DNA of 64,000 nt from Ostrinia nubilalis. Taxonomy: Eukaryota > Arthropoda > Insecta > Lepidoptera > Crambidae. Location: assembly GCF_963855985.1 (NCBI RefSeq), contig NC_087090.1, positions 11,406,501-11,470,500 on the forward strand, read 5' to 3'. A model generated the notes under the pieces. It had not been told where the DNA came from, made no database searches, and worked only from the letters and a program-made list of their open reading frames with translations. The translations under genes were made by a program, and so were the position numbers. This document shows, one piece after another, positions 31,770-43,829 of the stretch. How positions within the stretch are numbered: the stretch's first letter is position 1; each line of letters begins with the position of its first letter.

Positions 31770-32207
31770 AAAAGTGGCTGAAGAAACTCAAACACTTTCA
31801 TGTTCATCATGTCATGAAATCTTCATTTATATCTCTTATGCTGATCCAAATCGTGTTAAAAAAGAACTGTTTTCTCAAACAATTCCTAAATCGATGATTA
31901 AGGATATCGAAACATTCAATGAAAACCACTTTAATAGTGCAGGAAGAGGACTTAGCCACATCTTGAAATTTTGAAATACAGAGGACCAAAGAACGTGGAA
32001 GAGATGACATTTGAAAAGTTTTATGACACTAAAATCTTGCAAAAAATGTGGGCAACTAATTTGGCTTTAGACGAAAATCGGAATCAAGTTAAACGGTACG
32101 ATATAAAAATTCTAAGAGTGGAAAAGGAGAACTCAAAATGTCCAGACAAAACTGATTCAAGTCTAAATGTACTTTATTATTTATACAGTCATTCCCCTAA
32201 AATGTAA
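31770..32207 (+). pseudogene. Broken coding-like region of unknown family
   Basis: Two abutting frames join with one shift near 31967. The first contains SCSSCHEIFIYISYADP and RVKKELFSQTIPKSMIKDIE; the second MTFEKFYDTKILQKMWATN and VKRYDIKILRVEKE. Composition is protein-like (charged, non-repetitive). The stop lies about 200 bp from the right TIR of the 25757-32408 structure, where a transposase C-terminus would end. I do not recognise the family. It may be a transposase remnant or a captured gene piece. Confidence 0.4.
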
Positions 32208-32479
32208 CAACTATAAAAACTGCGATTAAAGGTAAAATGGATAGATTTTTTGACCCAGTTTATACACAGGGTCATTTCACAGCCTATTAATAATCCAAAA
32301 TAAAACTGAGTTTCATAACTTCCCTAACAAAAAATGTAGTAATACGTTTTTTTCGCCTCCTGAAAAATGCCCTTTTTTGAGTTGTCTCAGTTTAGATCTA
32401 GGTGTGCGATTTGTTAATTAATAAGACATTTAAATAAAACAAAAAAGTTTCAATTTTCAAATGGACCAGAATAGGCCTC

Positions 32480-32695
32480 GAAGCTCAAAGTTGCACAGCG
32501 TGCTATGTGGTGCTATGGACAATATGGACATAGCCCGACGGATTAGCAAGCTGAAGTGGCAATGGGCAGGAGGGCTCAGGGCACACACAGTTACGCAGAA
32601 CTGACGGCCGATGGGGCAGCAAGGTTCTGGCTGGAGTGGAGGCCACGTATCGGATAACAGCGTGGGACGTCCACCCACACAAGGTGGACAGACGT
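32480..32695 (+). pseudogene. RTE-type LINE C-terminal fragment
   Basis: Plus strand, with short internal duplications, encodes pieces such as RRISKLKWQWAG and VDRRV-type blocks related to 34086-34385. Frame broken. Confidence 0.6.
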
Positions 32696-34079
32696 GTGCG
32701 TCACACAGTAGTTTGATTTTAAAAATAGGTGGACATACGATCGAAAGTCATAATTTCATCGAAACAAAAATTGTTTTGGGTAGCATTTTGAATGCTGATC
32801 AACATTTGTTATTATGCATTTTTCGTAAAAACGAGCCTTTCATGCTTAAAAAAATATGACAAAAAAATTGTATGGAGAAAAAACGTTTTTATGTTTTTTT
32901 CTGGCCACTGTTGCAAACTGTAGCGGTCAAACCTTATGTAGTCGTAAGTACCTATGGTGCCTAATATTACTACATAAAAATTTTTTGCGGGCACGCGCGG
33001 CGAAGCTAGTAATGGACATGCAAAATTTTAAATATTTTTATTTATGGATTGTTGATTTTAATGCACTTAAAGTAATTATTAATAGAAAAATAGACTTAGT
33101 CTAACTAGGTACAGCCCCCTATTACCTCATTTCACACTAAAACCTTTCAAACTAGAACCTAAGTTTTTAGGTACTAGGTAGCCTAAGTCGATTATTGACA
33201 TTATAATATTCACTACTGGTCTACTGGTTATGGTGTAAGGTGGATTAGGTAGATATGTACCCTTTTACTAAGGTATATACCTACTTCTTGGCACGTATAA
33301 TACCGACAGACATGATTAAAAAAAGTCTTCAAGCAAGAACCCTTGACTTCAATGGTCATGAAAGATTTTTTTTACTTTCTAGAGTAGTCCTGCCCCCCTA
33401 GACAAAACGCACTTTTTGATCGAATCGAAAATCGAATCCGTCAAAACTCCATACAAAAAAGGGGCTTTTCGACCACTTTTCGACTGGTTTGCGATTATAA
33501 TTTGCACTTTGTCTAGACCCTCTGAATAGATCCTTAAATCATTTTGACTGTCTTAATCGATTACAATAGGTAGCGGGATAGTTTCAATTTTGATATAACT
33601 GTAATTTCCAGTTTTCTGATAAGTTATATACCTACTTATACTTTCGCAAAAAGTGATTCTTTTTTTTGGCTCCTTTAAAGAGTTGTAAGTTCCTTTTCCT
33701 TCGTCTATTAAAAAAGATAACGTACATAACACCTTCATCAAGTAGCCTCAAACATATTAGGTTTGAAATATAACACCTTTATCCAAGCATCGAACAGAGA
33801 AAAATCTGAAATCCGACATTTATCACCTTCTTCCATTCATGTCTTCAATTATTATCTTCGTTCGAAAAACAATCAAAAAATATATTTTAACCTATTCACT
33901 TATCTTGAACAGAGTGTTCAAAATAATCTAAGTCACTCACATACTTTTTCCGAAAGAATCCAATAGGCAGTTAGCCAGTACACCAAAATGTTATCACATT
34001 ATCTGCACCATGTATCAGCAGTATGTGTACGTTAGCTGGCATATAAAACTATAGGTAGAGGTGAACATAGTGGATCTGC

Positions 34080-34470
34080 AATAATGTGTGGCTATACGGC
34101 TCGGAAACGTGGCCTCTCAATTTAGGCCTTATAAATAAGCTCAAAATTGCACAGCGTGCTATGGAGAGGGCTATGCTCGGTGTTTCTTTACGAGATCGAA
34201 TCAGAAATGAGGAGGAGATCCGTAAACGAACTAAAGTCGCTGACATAGCCCAACGGATTAGCAAGCTAAAGTGGCAATGGGCAGGGCACATAGTACGCAG
34301 AACTAACGGCCGATGGGTCAGCAAGGTTCTGGAGTGGAGGCCACGTACCGGAAAGCGCAGCGTAAGACGTCCACCCACATGGTGACTGACGACCTCATAC
34401 AGCAGGAAGGCGCTGGATGCAGGTCGCCACCAACCGGCCATTGTGGAAATGATGATGGATGATGAATAAT
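34080..34470 (+). pseudogene. RTE-type LINE C-terminal fragment
   Basis: Open for about 100 codons on the plus strand with KIAQRAMERAMLGVSLRDRI, then WQWAGHIVRRTNGRW and RPRTGKRSVRRPP, followed by a frame break and the GGATGATGAA-type tail near 34450. It sits in the loop of the long-armed element. Confidence 0.75.
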
Positions 34471-34763
34471 GTGTGGAACAGGGTTGCGGGAATTCCCATT
34501 TATGCTAGAATTATTCGACTAACTTTAATAGAGAGTGATAAAAATGTATTGTTTACTATAACCGTTCAACCCTTACTGAACCCACTACCTACTGTAATCG
34601 ATTATGACAGTCAAAATGATATAAAGATCTATTCAGGGCTACTTTAGAAAGTAAAAATATATTTCATAACCATTGAAGTCAAGGGTTCTTGCTTGAAGAC
34701 TTTTTTTAATCATGTCTGTCGGTATTATACGTGCCAAGAAATAGGTATATACCTTGGTAAAAG

Positions 34764-35056
34764 CACGGTAATATACAGGGTGTTAGGTAAATGGGTATAT
34801 GAGCTGACACTAGCCCATGTTAACATGGTCATATAAATGGTATGGTGAAGTCAGAAATTTGATTTAATCATTTAATTTTTTTTAATTTTCATACAAAAAA
34901 AAATTATAAGTTCCGATTTGTATGAAAATTAAAATAATTAAAATGAAGATATCAATTTTCTGAGTTCACCATACCATTTATATGACCATGTTAACATAGG
35001 CTAGTGTCGGCTCATATACCCATTTACCTAACACCCTGTATAGATAGTATTACCGT
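34764..35056. mobile_element. 293-bp MITE with 8-bp TSD
   Basis: Inverted ends CACGGTAATA and inner CAGGGTGTTAGGTAAATGGG with complement. GGTAAAAG is present on both sides (34756-34763 and 35057-35064). The left arm of the host element (near 33270) shows the unoccupied sequence. Confidence 0.8.
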
Positions 35057-36114
35057 GGTAAAAGGGTAGGTACATATCTACCTAATCCACCTTACACCAT
35101 AACCAGTAGTGAATATTATAATGTCAATAATCGACTTAGGCTACCTAGTACCTAAAAACTTAGGTTCTAGTTTGAAAGGTTTTAGTGTGAAATGAGGTAA
35201 TAGGGGGCTGTACCTAGTTAGACTAAGTCTATTTTCCTATTAATAATTACTTTAAGTGCATTAAAATCAATAATCAAATAAAAATATTTAAAATTTTGCA
35301 TGTCCATTACTCGCTTCGCCGCGCGTGCCCACATAGAATTTTTATGTAGTAATATTAGGCACCATAGGTACTTACGACTACATAAGGTTTGACCGCTACA
35401 GTTTGCAACAGTGGCCAGAAATAAAATAAAAACGATTTTTCTCCATACAAATTTTTGTCATATTTTTTTTAAGCATGATAGGCTCGTTTTTACGAAAAAT
35501 GCATAATAACAAATGTTGATCAGCATTCAAAATGCTATCCAAAACAATTTTTGTTTCGGTGAAATTATGATTTTCGATGGTATGTCCACCTATTTTTAAA
35601 ATCAAACTACTGTGCGTCAGAATGGACGGTCACTACCCATATTTTACATCGAAACATATTGAAAGTTGCTACTAAGTAGTTGCTTCTAATCGTTAACCCT
35701 TAAATGCATAGTGTTGCCATATGTCTACGAAGTACTTTTTTAATTATAAAAAGTAACACATTTTATAAGCGTTTCTGAACGTATGCTAATATCATAGAAA
35801 ACATCATAATAAAAATAAAAAAAACGCAAATGAAGGTAGATTTGAAAAAAAAATTAACCGATATTTGACGTAGCGATTGCGAAAGAGAAAAAATTGGTAG
35901 TGTTAAAATTTGTGGTATTTTAATTTCGGATTCAGTGAGAATTAATTGCTAAAACGATTGGAAAAAAATACATACGTGTTAGAAATAATGTAAGAATTCA
36001 TTATTATAACTTATTTTTTTGGTAATCTATCCCGAATGTGCCTTCGACTTGATTTTTGTGTATGTAGCCAAATGTCTACACCATGCGTTTATGCCATAAA
36101 ATTGTTCTATGGTT

Positions 36115-36323
36115 TATCGGAATTCTTGTTTAAATGAAAGCCCCATAAGTAAAAGTAATCAGTGACATTTATTTTTAACTTCTCAATTATAATCTAATTA
36201 AACCTACGCACAACACGTCCGCCATTGCGAGTACGAGGGGACCGGGAATGAGGGTGTCATTTTGACAGCTTCACAGATAAAGTATTTTATCGAATAAGAC
36301 CGAATGAATGATTATATTCAACA
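36115..36323 (-). repeat. 3' LTR of copia element
   Basis: 209 bp, minus-strand start TGTTGAATATAATC. One T/C difference from the 5' LTR. The adjacent GAGCCGGGG is a possible polypurine tract. Confidence 0.9.
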
Positions 36324-36594
36324 CCCCGGCTCAAGATCAAGTCTCAATTTTCTTGGCCAAATTGACTTGAACTTGCAGACAATAAATTTAATCTTTAAAT
36401 AGCAACACTTGGCATGAGCTGTCACAATGACACTTGACATTTGACATTGACACTAAAATTTTAGGTTATACTATACTTATCTTACGTCTCGATACAAAAC
36501 AAGTCTGAAATATTCAAAAAATCAATATTAATCAACACAACTCTGATGCTATAATGTGGTTAAAACATAATACAACTAAAATATTAATCGCAAA

Positions 36595-37711
36595 CTAATA
36601 CAATCCAAGAGATTTACAGAAATAGTTATGTTTAACCTGGCACAAAGACTTTGTAAGTATATCTGCTTTATTTTCATTAGTACACACATATTTCAATGTA
36701 ATTAAGCCTTTTTTAACAATATCCTTAATAAAATGAACTTTGATATCGATATGTTTCGACCTTTTGCTATTTTCGTAACTTTCTATCATCTTAATTGTAC
36801 TCTGATTATCTATATATAATGAGCAAATCAAATCTTTATCACAATGCAAATCTTTTAACACTTCTCTAATATATACTGTTTCACTTACAGATAACGATGC
36901 TGCGTAGTATTCAGATTCCGCTGTGGACAGTGAGACCGATGATTGCTTCTTGGAACTCCAACTGACCAAGTTGCCTTTGTGGAAGATTGCAACTCCACTC
37001 ACACTTTTGCGGTCCATTTGCTCGGATCCCCAATCTGAATCTGAAAAAGCTATTAAATTATTATTTTCTTCTCTTTTATATATTAATCCCATATGTTTTG
37101 TTTGTTGCAGGTATCTGAGGATTCTCTTCGCAGCTGTCCATAAAGTTGGTGTTGGGCAGTGCAAGTATCTACTTAAAAACCCAGTGGCATAAGCGATGTC
37201 TGGCCTGCTGATAGTAGCCAAGTACATGAGTGAGCCTATGAGCTCTCTGTAAGGGATGTTTTCCATGATTTCTTCGTTTTCATTTATTTTTAGTCCGACT
37301 TCCATTGGTGTATTGCAACCCTTGCAATCTTGCATATGAAATTTTAATAAAATCTTTTCAATTATTTGTGTTTGTTTTATTTCTATTTTATCCAGTGTTT
37401 GTGTTATTTCCATTCCTAGAAATTTGCTTATATTTCCCATATCTTTAGCTTGAAATTCTTCTTTTAATTTATTTATTATTTTCTGTCCATCTCCAATTAC
37501 TAGTATGTCATCCACAAATATAAGTATGTATACATTTCTTCCTGAGTACAGACAAAAGTCACTTTGAGATTGCTTTAGTCCATTTTCTGTCAAAAACTGA
37601 TTTAACTTTTCATTCCAGCATCTGGGAGCTTCTTTTAATCCGTAAAGAGCTTTTCTGAGTTTTAGTACTTTTCCTTGTTTTTTATTTACACCTTCGGGAT
37701 AATCTATATAT
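36595..37711 (-). pseudogene. Copia RT C-terminal half and RNase H
   Basis: Minus strand: KLRKALYGLKEAPRCWN, then IFVDDILVIG (catalytic YVDD as FVDD), RPDIAYATGFLSRY, and the Ty1 RNase H with AFSDSDWG, STAESEYYAA, LYIDNQST and ADILTK. Ends at a natural stop at 36595. Its N-terminal part is separated by the element at 37712-40015. Confidence 0.9.
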
Positions 37712-40015
37712 CGCACCCTTAATAATGAATGGGCACAACTCCAAAATTCAGTTTTTTGGGAAAAGCCAAAAAACCAATCGGCGGATCGCGGTTTTTTACA
37801 TAATTGGCTCTAAAATCTTTATTTTATCAGCTACAACTTTCAAATTAAGCATACTTCATCACTGGTATCTGTTATATAATTTGAGATAAGACATTTTTGA
37901 AAATATTGATTATGAGTATTTAAATGTTTAAAAAAATATTTCAAAGTTAGGCCTTTATTTTACTATATCTGTTGTTGTGATTTTGGGTATTACTTGTACT
38001 TGTGCCCATCTAATCCTTAGGCTGAATTGTTTTATATGGCATATTCCCTAATATTGCTCTCTAATATTTAAAAATAAGTGTATTATTCGATTTTTATATT
38101 GATTTACGCCCAATAACATTGGGGACAGTTATTGTGCGGTATAGTAGCTTATAGCCAATTCAGTATAAGAGTAGGGTGCTGAATACTAGAAAATTATTAG
38201 ATATGTCGAATTAGATTAAAATAAAGACTATTAGCTATTTCTCTGAGAAAAACGACATGAAAATACTAATTTTATGCATTCAAAATATTTTTACTTAGAT
38301 AGATAGGGACTCTTACCCTATAAAAAATATGCTTTTCATCAAATCAAGAAAAATCCTACAAAAACTTTTTCTGTAAGGTTTTCTGTTATGGATTTGTTCA
38401 GGATAATCACTTATTAAAGTCCAACAGCCAGTACCTTGGTATCTTTTTTCCACTATCCTGCTGTCCTGGTGGAAGGAACCGTTCTCCTTGTCCCTTACTA
38501 TAATCACCCACATTATGAGGGAATCAGTTCAAATGGCTATTGTAAAAAATACAATTTAATACTCAAATTGGCGTGTGTAATTTTTGAAGAATTTTAGCAA
38601 CCAATTTTGAACACAAGAATATCCATTCTGGTGTTCTAACATTCCCCAAAAAATATTTTACTACTAAAGCACCTTAGCCATGCTTCAGATTCAATTTGTG
38701 TTATATGGTTTACAAATACAGTCTTTTATAAGAGCACGGATTTGCAGTCCATCGAAGATAGCTGCTTTTAATTTTTCCGTACTCATCATCATTTTGCTTT
38801 TGATCATTTTAGTGATTAAAAAGCTCAATACATATCTTGGCCCTCCAAATAGAAGCCCTTTACGTCCTGCTTGACTTCAGTATTGCAAAGAGTCTAGGTA
38901 CACAAGGTTTACGACGATATTGGACACCCAATATTTATTATTTTGTACAATTTTTATCCCAAAGTATGCTTGGTTTGTTATCACAAACTCCGTGATCTTT
39001 TTTCTTTGCTTTTGTGTACAATATTTGCCACATATTAATAAAAACTGTTAGTGGTGTTAACACAAGATTTCATTACGAACTCATATTTTTAAGACAAAAA
39101 GCACTTTAGAACTTAAATTGAGACAAACTGAAAATTTCAAGGTCTAATAGCTGATCAGTAAAATTGTAGTAACATAATACGTGAAAAGATAATTTTAAAA
39201 TAAATTCGATGTATCCTCAGTCCTCAGAATCTGAGTGATTAACTAGCATCAATTTATGTGACCGTAATAAATTAATGAATAATATAATTAAAAATTATAA
39301 CACTATCATATTAAAGTAATTCACCTTTTGGCTGACTAGTGCGTTTATTCATAAAACAAACAAAGAAAAAAGCCAACCCGAGCCCCGAGCGAACGTTAAT
39401 AGCCTTAACACGTAGGTATGTCTCTTATTTTATTAATCATCAGTTTATTTGTCGGGAAGTATTTCATAACCACCGCTTTATTTCTTAGCATCGCGATAAA
39501 ACATTCTATAAGTTCCTAATCAACCAATAGGTATGAAAATTAATACCAAGAAGCAAATTACTTTTATAGGAGAGTTGTAAATTTAACTACAAACACCCAT
39601 CCATGGTCCGCCTAACTAAAGTTAAAGTTATATTTTATAATTTTCTATGATTAACGGGACTTTATCAATGTAATAAAAATGAAAATGTAACATATTATTA
39701 GAAATATATGGAATTAATTAGTCTTAGCTCACTAACACTTACTTAAAAGTTTGTCACACAAAGGCACAACTCCAAATTGGACCACAGTCGCGGGGGCCGG
39801 ATTCGACAAATATCGGCATGTCTCTGATTCAGCCCTTCTAGCGGGAAGATAGACGAAAGTATGGAAGGGGCACAAAATGTAGAACTCTTTTATCTGATCA
39901 TATTTTTCGATTTCTGTGAAAGCCATCTTGTAGAACTGACGAAAATGTGCCTCTCTAGTACAAAAAGTAAAAAACCAAAAATTTTGAGTTGTGCCCCTAT
40001 ATTATTAAGGGTGCG
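37712..40015. mobile_element. 2.3-kb TIR element inside copia RT, unclassified
   Basis: Inverted ends CGCACCCTTAATAAT, with GGCACAACTC at bases 21-30, flanked by AT repeats. Frame arithmetic across the interrupted RT requires a 4-bp duplication (ATAT). The interior is AT-rich with only short frames (one of 66 codons at 38313-38513) and no recognised transposase. Tips match those of 25757-32408 at bases 1-5 and 24-30. Confidence 0.8.
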
Positions 40016-41640
40016 ATATATATCTGTATTTAATTCTCCATTTAAAAACGCTGTTGGGATATCTAGTTGTTTGATACTTAGATTTTCTTGAACTGCTTTG
40101 TTTATAAATAATCTTATTGTTGTCATTCTTGCTACTGGTGCGTAAACATTCTGAGTGGTTTCTTCTTGAAAGCCTTTAGCCACTAATCTGGCTTTCTTAG
40201 TGTTGTCAGATTTTGTACGGAATACCCATTTTGTATCGATTATCTTGTGACCTTTGGGTAATTCACACTCTTCCCATGTGCTCAGCTTTTTATGTGCTTC
40301 TAGTTCCTTCTCTATAGCTTCTGACCATCCTTCTTTCTGTATTGCTTCTTTGTAGCTTATAGGATCTTCTGAGATTAATGCATACGCTATATTTGTCATG
40401 TCATAGTCATCATATTTCTTAGGAATCTTTACTTGTCTCTTTTCACGATGTAGTTCCTGGCTTTCTTCTGTGCCTTGTACTGGTTCTTCTGTCATATCCA
40501 TGTTTGTCATATCCGTGTCTGTCATATCCGGTGTAATATTCTTAGAGTTTTCTTCTTCTTCACTTTCTTCTATGTGAATAGTATTATGATTCTTTTCTTC
40601 TTCATATCTGTAATCTGCCTCATCAAATCTTACATCTCTTGACTCTATTATCTCATTAGTCTTTGGATCCCATAGTCTATAGCCTGATCCACAGTATCCT
40701 ATCATTCTCATAGGTTTTGCTCTTGGCTCTAATTTGCTAGGCCTTGGAAGTATTAGGCTCCAAGCCTTTGCTCCGAAAACTCTCACTTTATCCAGATTGT
40801 TTTTGCCATACCATATTTTTGCTGGTGTGTCACCTTTAAGTGCTTTCGTTGGTGACCTGTTTATTATATAGGCCGCACATCTGATTGCCTCACCCCAGAG
40901 ATACTTTGGGAGGTTGGTTTCTAATAACATTGCTCTTACTTTGTTTAGTAAAGTTAAGTTCATTCTCTCACAGATAGAGTTCTGCTGTGGAGTGTATGCG
41001 CATGTAGTTTCTTGTATAATTCCATGCTCTTCATAGAATGAATGCAGTTCCTCATTTAAAAATTCTCCACCTTGGTCGGTTCTGATTCTTCTAACATTGT
41101 TTCCATTATTTTTCATAATCTTTATGTACCTCATAATATAATCCTTGGCTTCATTCTTTGATTGCAGAAGATGTACCTCCAAGAAATGTGAACAGTCATC
41201 TATGATGGTTAAGTAGTACCTTTCTCCTTCTAGTGTTACAGGTGTGACTGGCCCACCTATGTCACAGTATACCAATTGACCTATTTTGTGTGTTCTCGGT
41301 ATAGGATTTTCTGTAAATGGGTTTCTGCCCGCTTTTGCCTCCATGCATACAGTACATTTTTCTTTGGATAAGGGCAAATCCAGGATTTTCATACTACTGT
41401 AATTTAAGTGGCCCATTCTTCTATGCCATAGAAGCTCTTGCTCTTCTTTTGTGATCAATCCGTGTGACGCATTTAGATTCAATTTCATTTTAAATAGTTT
41501 CCCATCACAGTTTCCTTTAATTTTAATATTACCTTTTCTCATCATGGCTTTTTCTTTGTTAAATATCACTTGAATTCCTTTCTCATTTAGTTTTAATACT
41601 GACAGCAGATTGTGTGTTAAGTTTTCTACAATGAAGAATG
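39890..41640 (-). pseudogene. Copia integrase and RT N-terminal part
   Basis: Minus strand: integrase HHCC zinc site (HRRMGHLNYSSM ... CTVCMEAKAG), DDE core (YCDIGGPV, IRTDQGGEF, Glu in NSICERMN), GKNNLDKVRVFG, acidic linker, then the RT opening TKWVFRTKSD, ARLVAKGFQE and IPTAFLNGEL. The codons after about 40015 down to 39890 belong to the inserted element. Confidence 0.9.
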
Positions 41641-42345
41641 TTCACTAATTTTGTTTTTTAGCTTTCTGTATTCTCTGTTAAAAATAAAAAATACACGTGA
41701 AAGAATTATTTCGATACGTCAATTAGTTTCCAAGATATTGAATTTTAAAAGTGCGGGCGGCGGCCGGCCCGCCATTTTATGCGCGTGACGTCATATTACA
41801 GTGACTGGCTCATATTTGTATGGGTGGAATCTTGCAAGCTGAATTAAGACCCACTTCCAGGCAACCGATTAAGCTGAAATTTCGCAAACACATGTGATTT
41901 GGATGACCATGCAATATTATGATGACATGGAGCTGATCTGATGATGGAGCTGGAAGGTGGCCATAGGAACTCTATAATAAAACGACTTAAATCCATCGAG
42001 TTTGGGCTCGTTCGTTTTGTATCGATGAGTACTTTAATTATATATAGTAATCAGGGTCTAATGATGGAGCTGGAAGGTAATTCGCAATAAAACGACACAA
42101 TCGCATCAAGTTTGGGTTTGGTTCAATTTTAATTTCTGTGATGGGTCTGGGTGTTAATATGTATAATAAGTTTGTATTTACAAAATAAATGTATTTAAGT
42201 ATGTTTATATCCGTTTTCTAGTGAGCGGACACTGTGAATGTACGTCACGCGGGGTCACGTGACCGTCGGCGGGACTCGATATTTAAGCGAACTTTGAATG
42301 CCTATAAAATCATAACTACTGGGTATTTTTGAATGAAATAAAAAC
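41641..42345. mobile_element. ~0.7-kb insertion between copia protease and integrase
   Basis: Sequence unrelated to copia, separating frames that should be continuous. It holds a GC-rich patch (about 41751-41790), TGACGTCA-like sites and a direct repeat of GATGGAGCTGGAAGGT (about 41943 and 42063). Borders are approximate; no clear TIR. Confidence 0.55.
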
Positions 42346-43430
42346 TAATGTATTTGTAAATGTAAAAGCCTAACTGTAACATAGGTTTCAAGTGATTTTG
42401 CATACCTAGTAACATTCTCAATTAAACAATCTTCTATAGTCACTCTGTATCCTTCTTCAGACATTCCAATTAAGTCTCCTTTGTATAAAGCTGTCATAAT
42501 TCCTCCATTTGCTGCTCTTATATTTATTTGTGAAATCTTCTTTATGTTTGTCATGTATTTTTCATATTTTTTATTTATCAAATGGTAAGTAGATCCTGAG
42601 TCTATAACTAGTTGTATATCTTCATCATGTGACATTGTCTCAGCCGGTATAGTTTGTGTGGCTACAAATGATACATTCTTGTCTTTGGTGTTCTGTCTCT
42701 CTCCGATATTTGCCGAGGCTCCTCGGTTTCCTCTTCCTCTGCCTCTGTAGTTGCCTCGTCCTCTATAGTTATTGTAATTTCTCTTCGTGCAATTTCTAGC
42801 AATATGACCGAGTCCTCCGCAACTGTAGCATTTGAATGTGGTGCTCTGAAATACATATTCTCCTTTTGAATTATTTGTTGCTTTGTTATGAGCCTTCTCT
42901 TTCATTTCCACATCAAGTAATTTGCATTTTATAAATTCCACAGTGAGTTCGGTGTTAGACATTTCCAAAGCTGTTACTAAAGGTTGATATACTTTCTCAA
43001 TACTAAGTAATAATTGACAGACTTTTTCTTTTTCATCTACTTTTGTACCGCTCGCTTCTATGTCTTGTATTATTTTCTCGAACTTATTTAGAAATTCTTG
43101 TACGTTTTCTTCTTTTCCTATTTTTAGGTTACTGAGCTGGCGTTTTAGGCATAAAGTGCTGAGAGTGCTCTTTCTTTGGAAGACAGATTTCAGCTTCACA
43201 ATCATTTCAAATGCTGATTGGGCTCCTTTGACGTACTCCAAGTATTTATCAGGTATTCCTTGTATTATCAAGTTTCGTGCCTTCGCATCATTCTTGTTTG
43301 TTTTCTCTTCACTTTTGGTATAAATTGTTTCTTTTATTCCTTTTTCATCGAGTGCCATCTCAATCCTGAAAAGCCAGTTTTCAAAATTTCCACTATCCAA
43401 TTGTGGCACATTGCTTGTTGTTGCAGACAT
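42345..43430 (-). pseudogene. Copia gag and protease
   Basis: Starts at the ATG at 43428-43430 (MSATTSN), chosen because upstream codons lie in the leader. Gag region FENWLFRIEMALDEKG and QLLLSIEKVYQP, one CCHC knuckle (CYSCGGLGHIARNC), RG-rich basic tail, protease active site VIDSGST. Runs into foreign sequence near 42400 and stops. Confidence 0.9.
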
Positions 43431-43574
43431 TGTATATATTTTCTCTGAAATCAAGAGCCTACCCCGAGAGAATTTCTATAACACGTGTGGACCTTTTTTT
43501 ATGACCACGTTTTTTGATTAGACTTTTTTTTTTTACTGCCTATTCTATCCTTTGTCCATCTGACTTACTTATGG

Positions 43575-43590
43575 GACTGGGCCCATAACC
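43575..43590 (-). promoter_or_regulatory. Copia primer-binding site (internal initiator tRNA-Met)
   Basis: Minus strand directly inside the 5' LTR: GGTTATGGGCCCAGTC. This is complementary to the anticodon arm of initiator tRNA-Met, not to a tRNA 3' end, as in Drosophila copia, which is primed by a 5' half-tRNA. Confidence 0.8.
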
Positions 43591-43799
43591 TATCGGAATT
43601 CTTGTTTAAATGAAAGCCCCATAAGTAAAAGTAATCAGTGACATTTATTTTTAACTTCTCAATTATAATCTAATTAAACCTACGCACAACACGTCCGCCA
43701 TTGCGAGTACGAGGGGACCGGGAATGAGGGTGTCATTTTGACAGCTCCACAGATAAAGTATTTTATCGAATAAGACCGAATGAATGATTATATTCAACA
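43591..43799 (-). repeat. 5' LTR of copia element
   Basis: 209 bp; contains the promoter by position. Matches 36115-36323 except one base. Confidence 0.9.
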
Positions 43800-43829
43800 T
43801 GGTTTGCTTATTTGGCTTTTCTTTTCAGC

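Larger units (their letters stand above)
25757..32408. mobile_element. 6.65-kb TIR-bounded structure, unclassified superfamily
   Basis: Perfect 35-bp inverted ends start CGCACACCTAGATC and end in CAACTCAAAAA, with a possible 4-bp target duplication ATTT on both sides (25753-25756 and 32409-32412). Inside are a smaller inverted pair (about 26230-26540 and 30770-31305), LINE debris, and near the right end a broken reading region at 31770-32207. No DDE transposase was recognised. The TIR layout resembles that of 37712-40015. It could be one large element swollen by later insertions, or two facing remnants. Confidence 0.6.
32702..35616. mobile_element. Long-armed inverted-repeat element
   Basis: Arms of roughly 850-950 bp: left 32702 to about 33550, right about 34540 to 35616, diverged by a few percent. 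Ends start CACAGTAGTTTGATTTTAAA. The spacer holds an RTE LINE tail. The right arm carries a 293-bp MITE absent from the left arm. No transposase seen. The element fits the fold-back description. Confidence 0.75.
36115..43799 (-). mobile_element. Copia (Ty1) element with two later insertions
   Basis: Direct 209-bp LTRs with one visible difference, target duplication TGGTT (36110-36114 and 43800-43804). Minus-strand order gag, protease, integrase, RT, RNase H is diagnostic of Ty1/copia. The primer-binding site matches the middle of initiator tRNA-Met. The RT is split by the 2.3-kb element at 37712-40015, and the region between protease and integrase by about 0.7 kb at 41641-42345. Recently inserted but already inactive. 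Confidence 0.93.
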
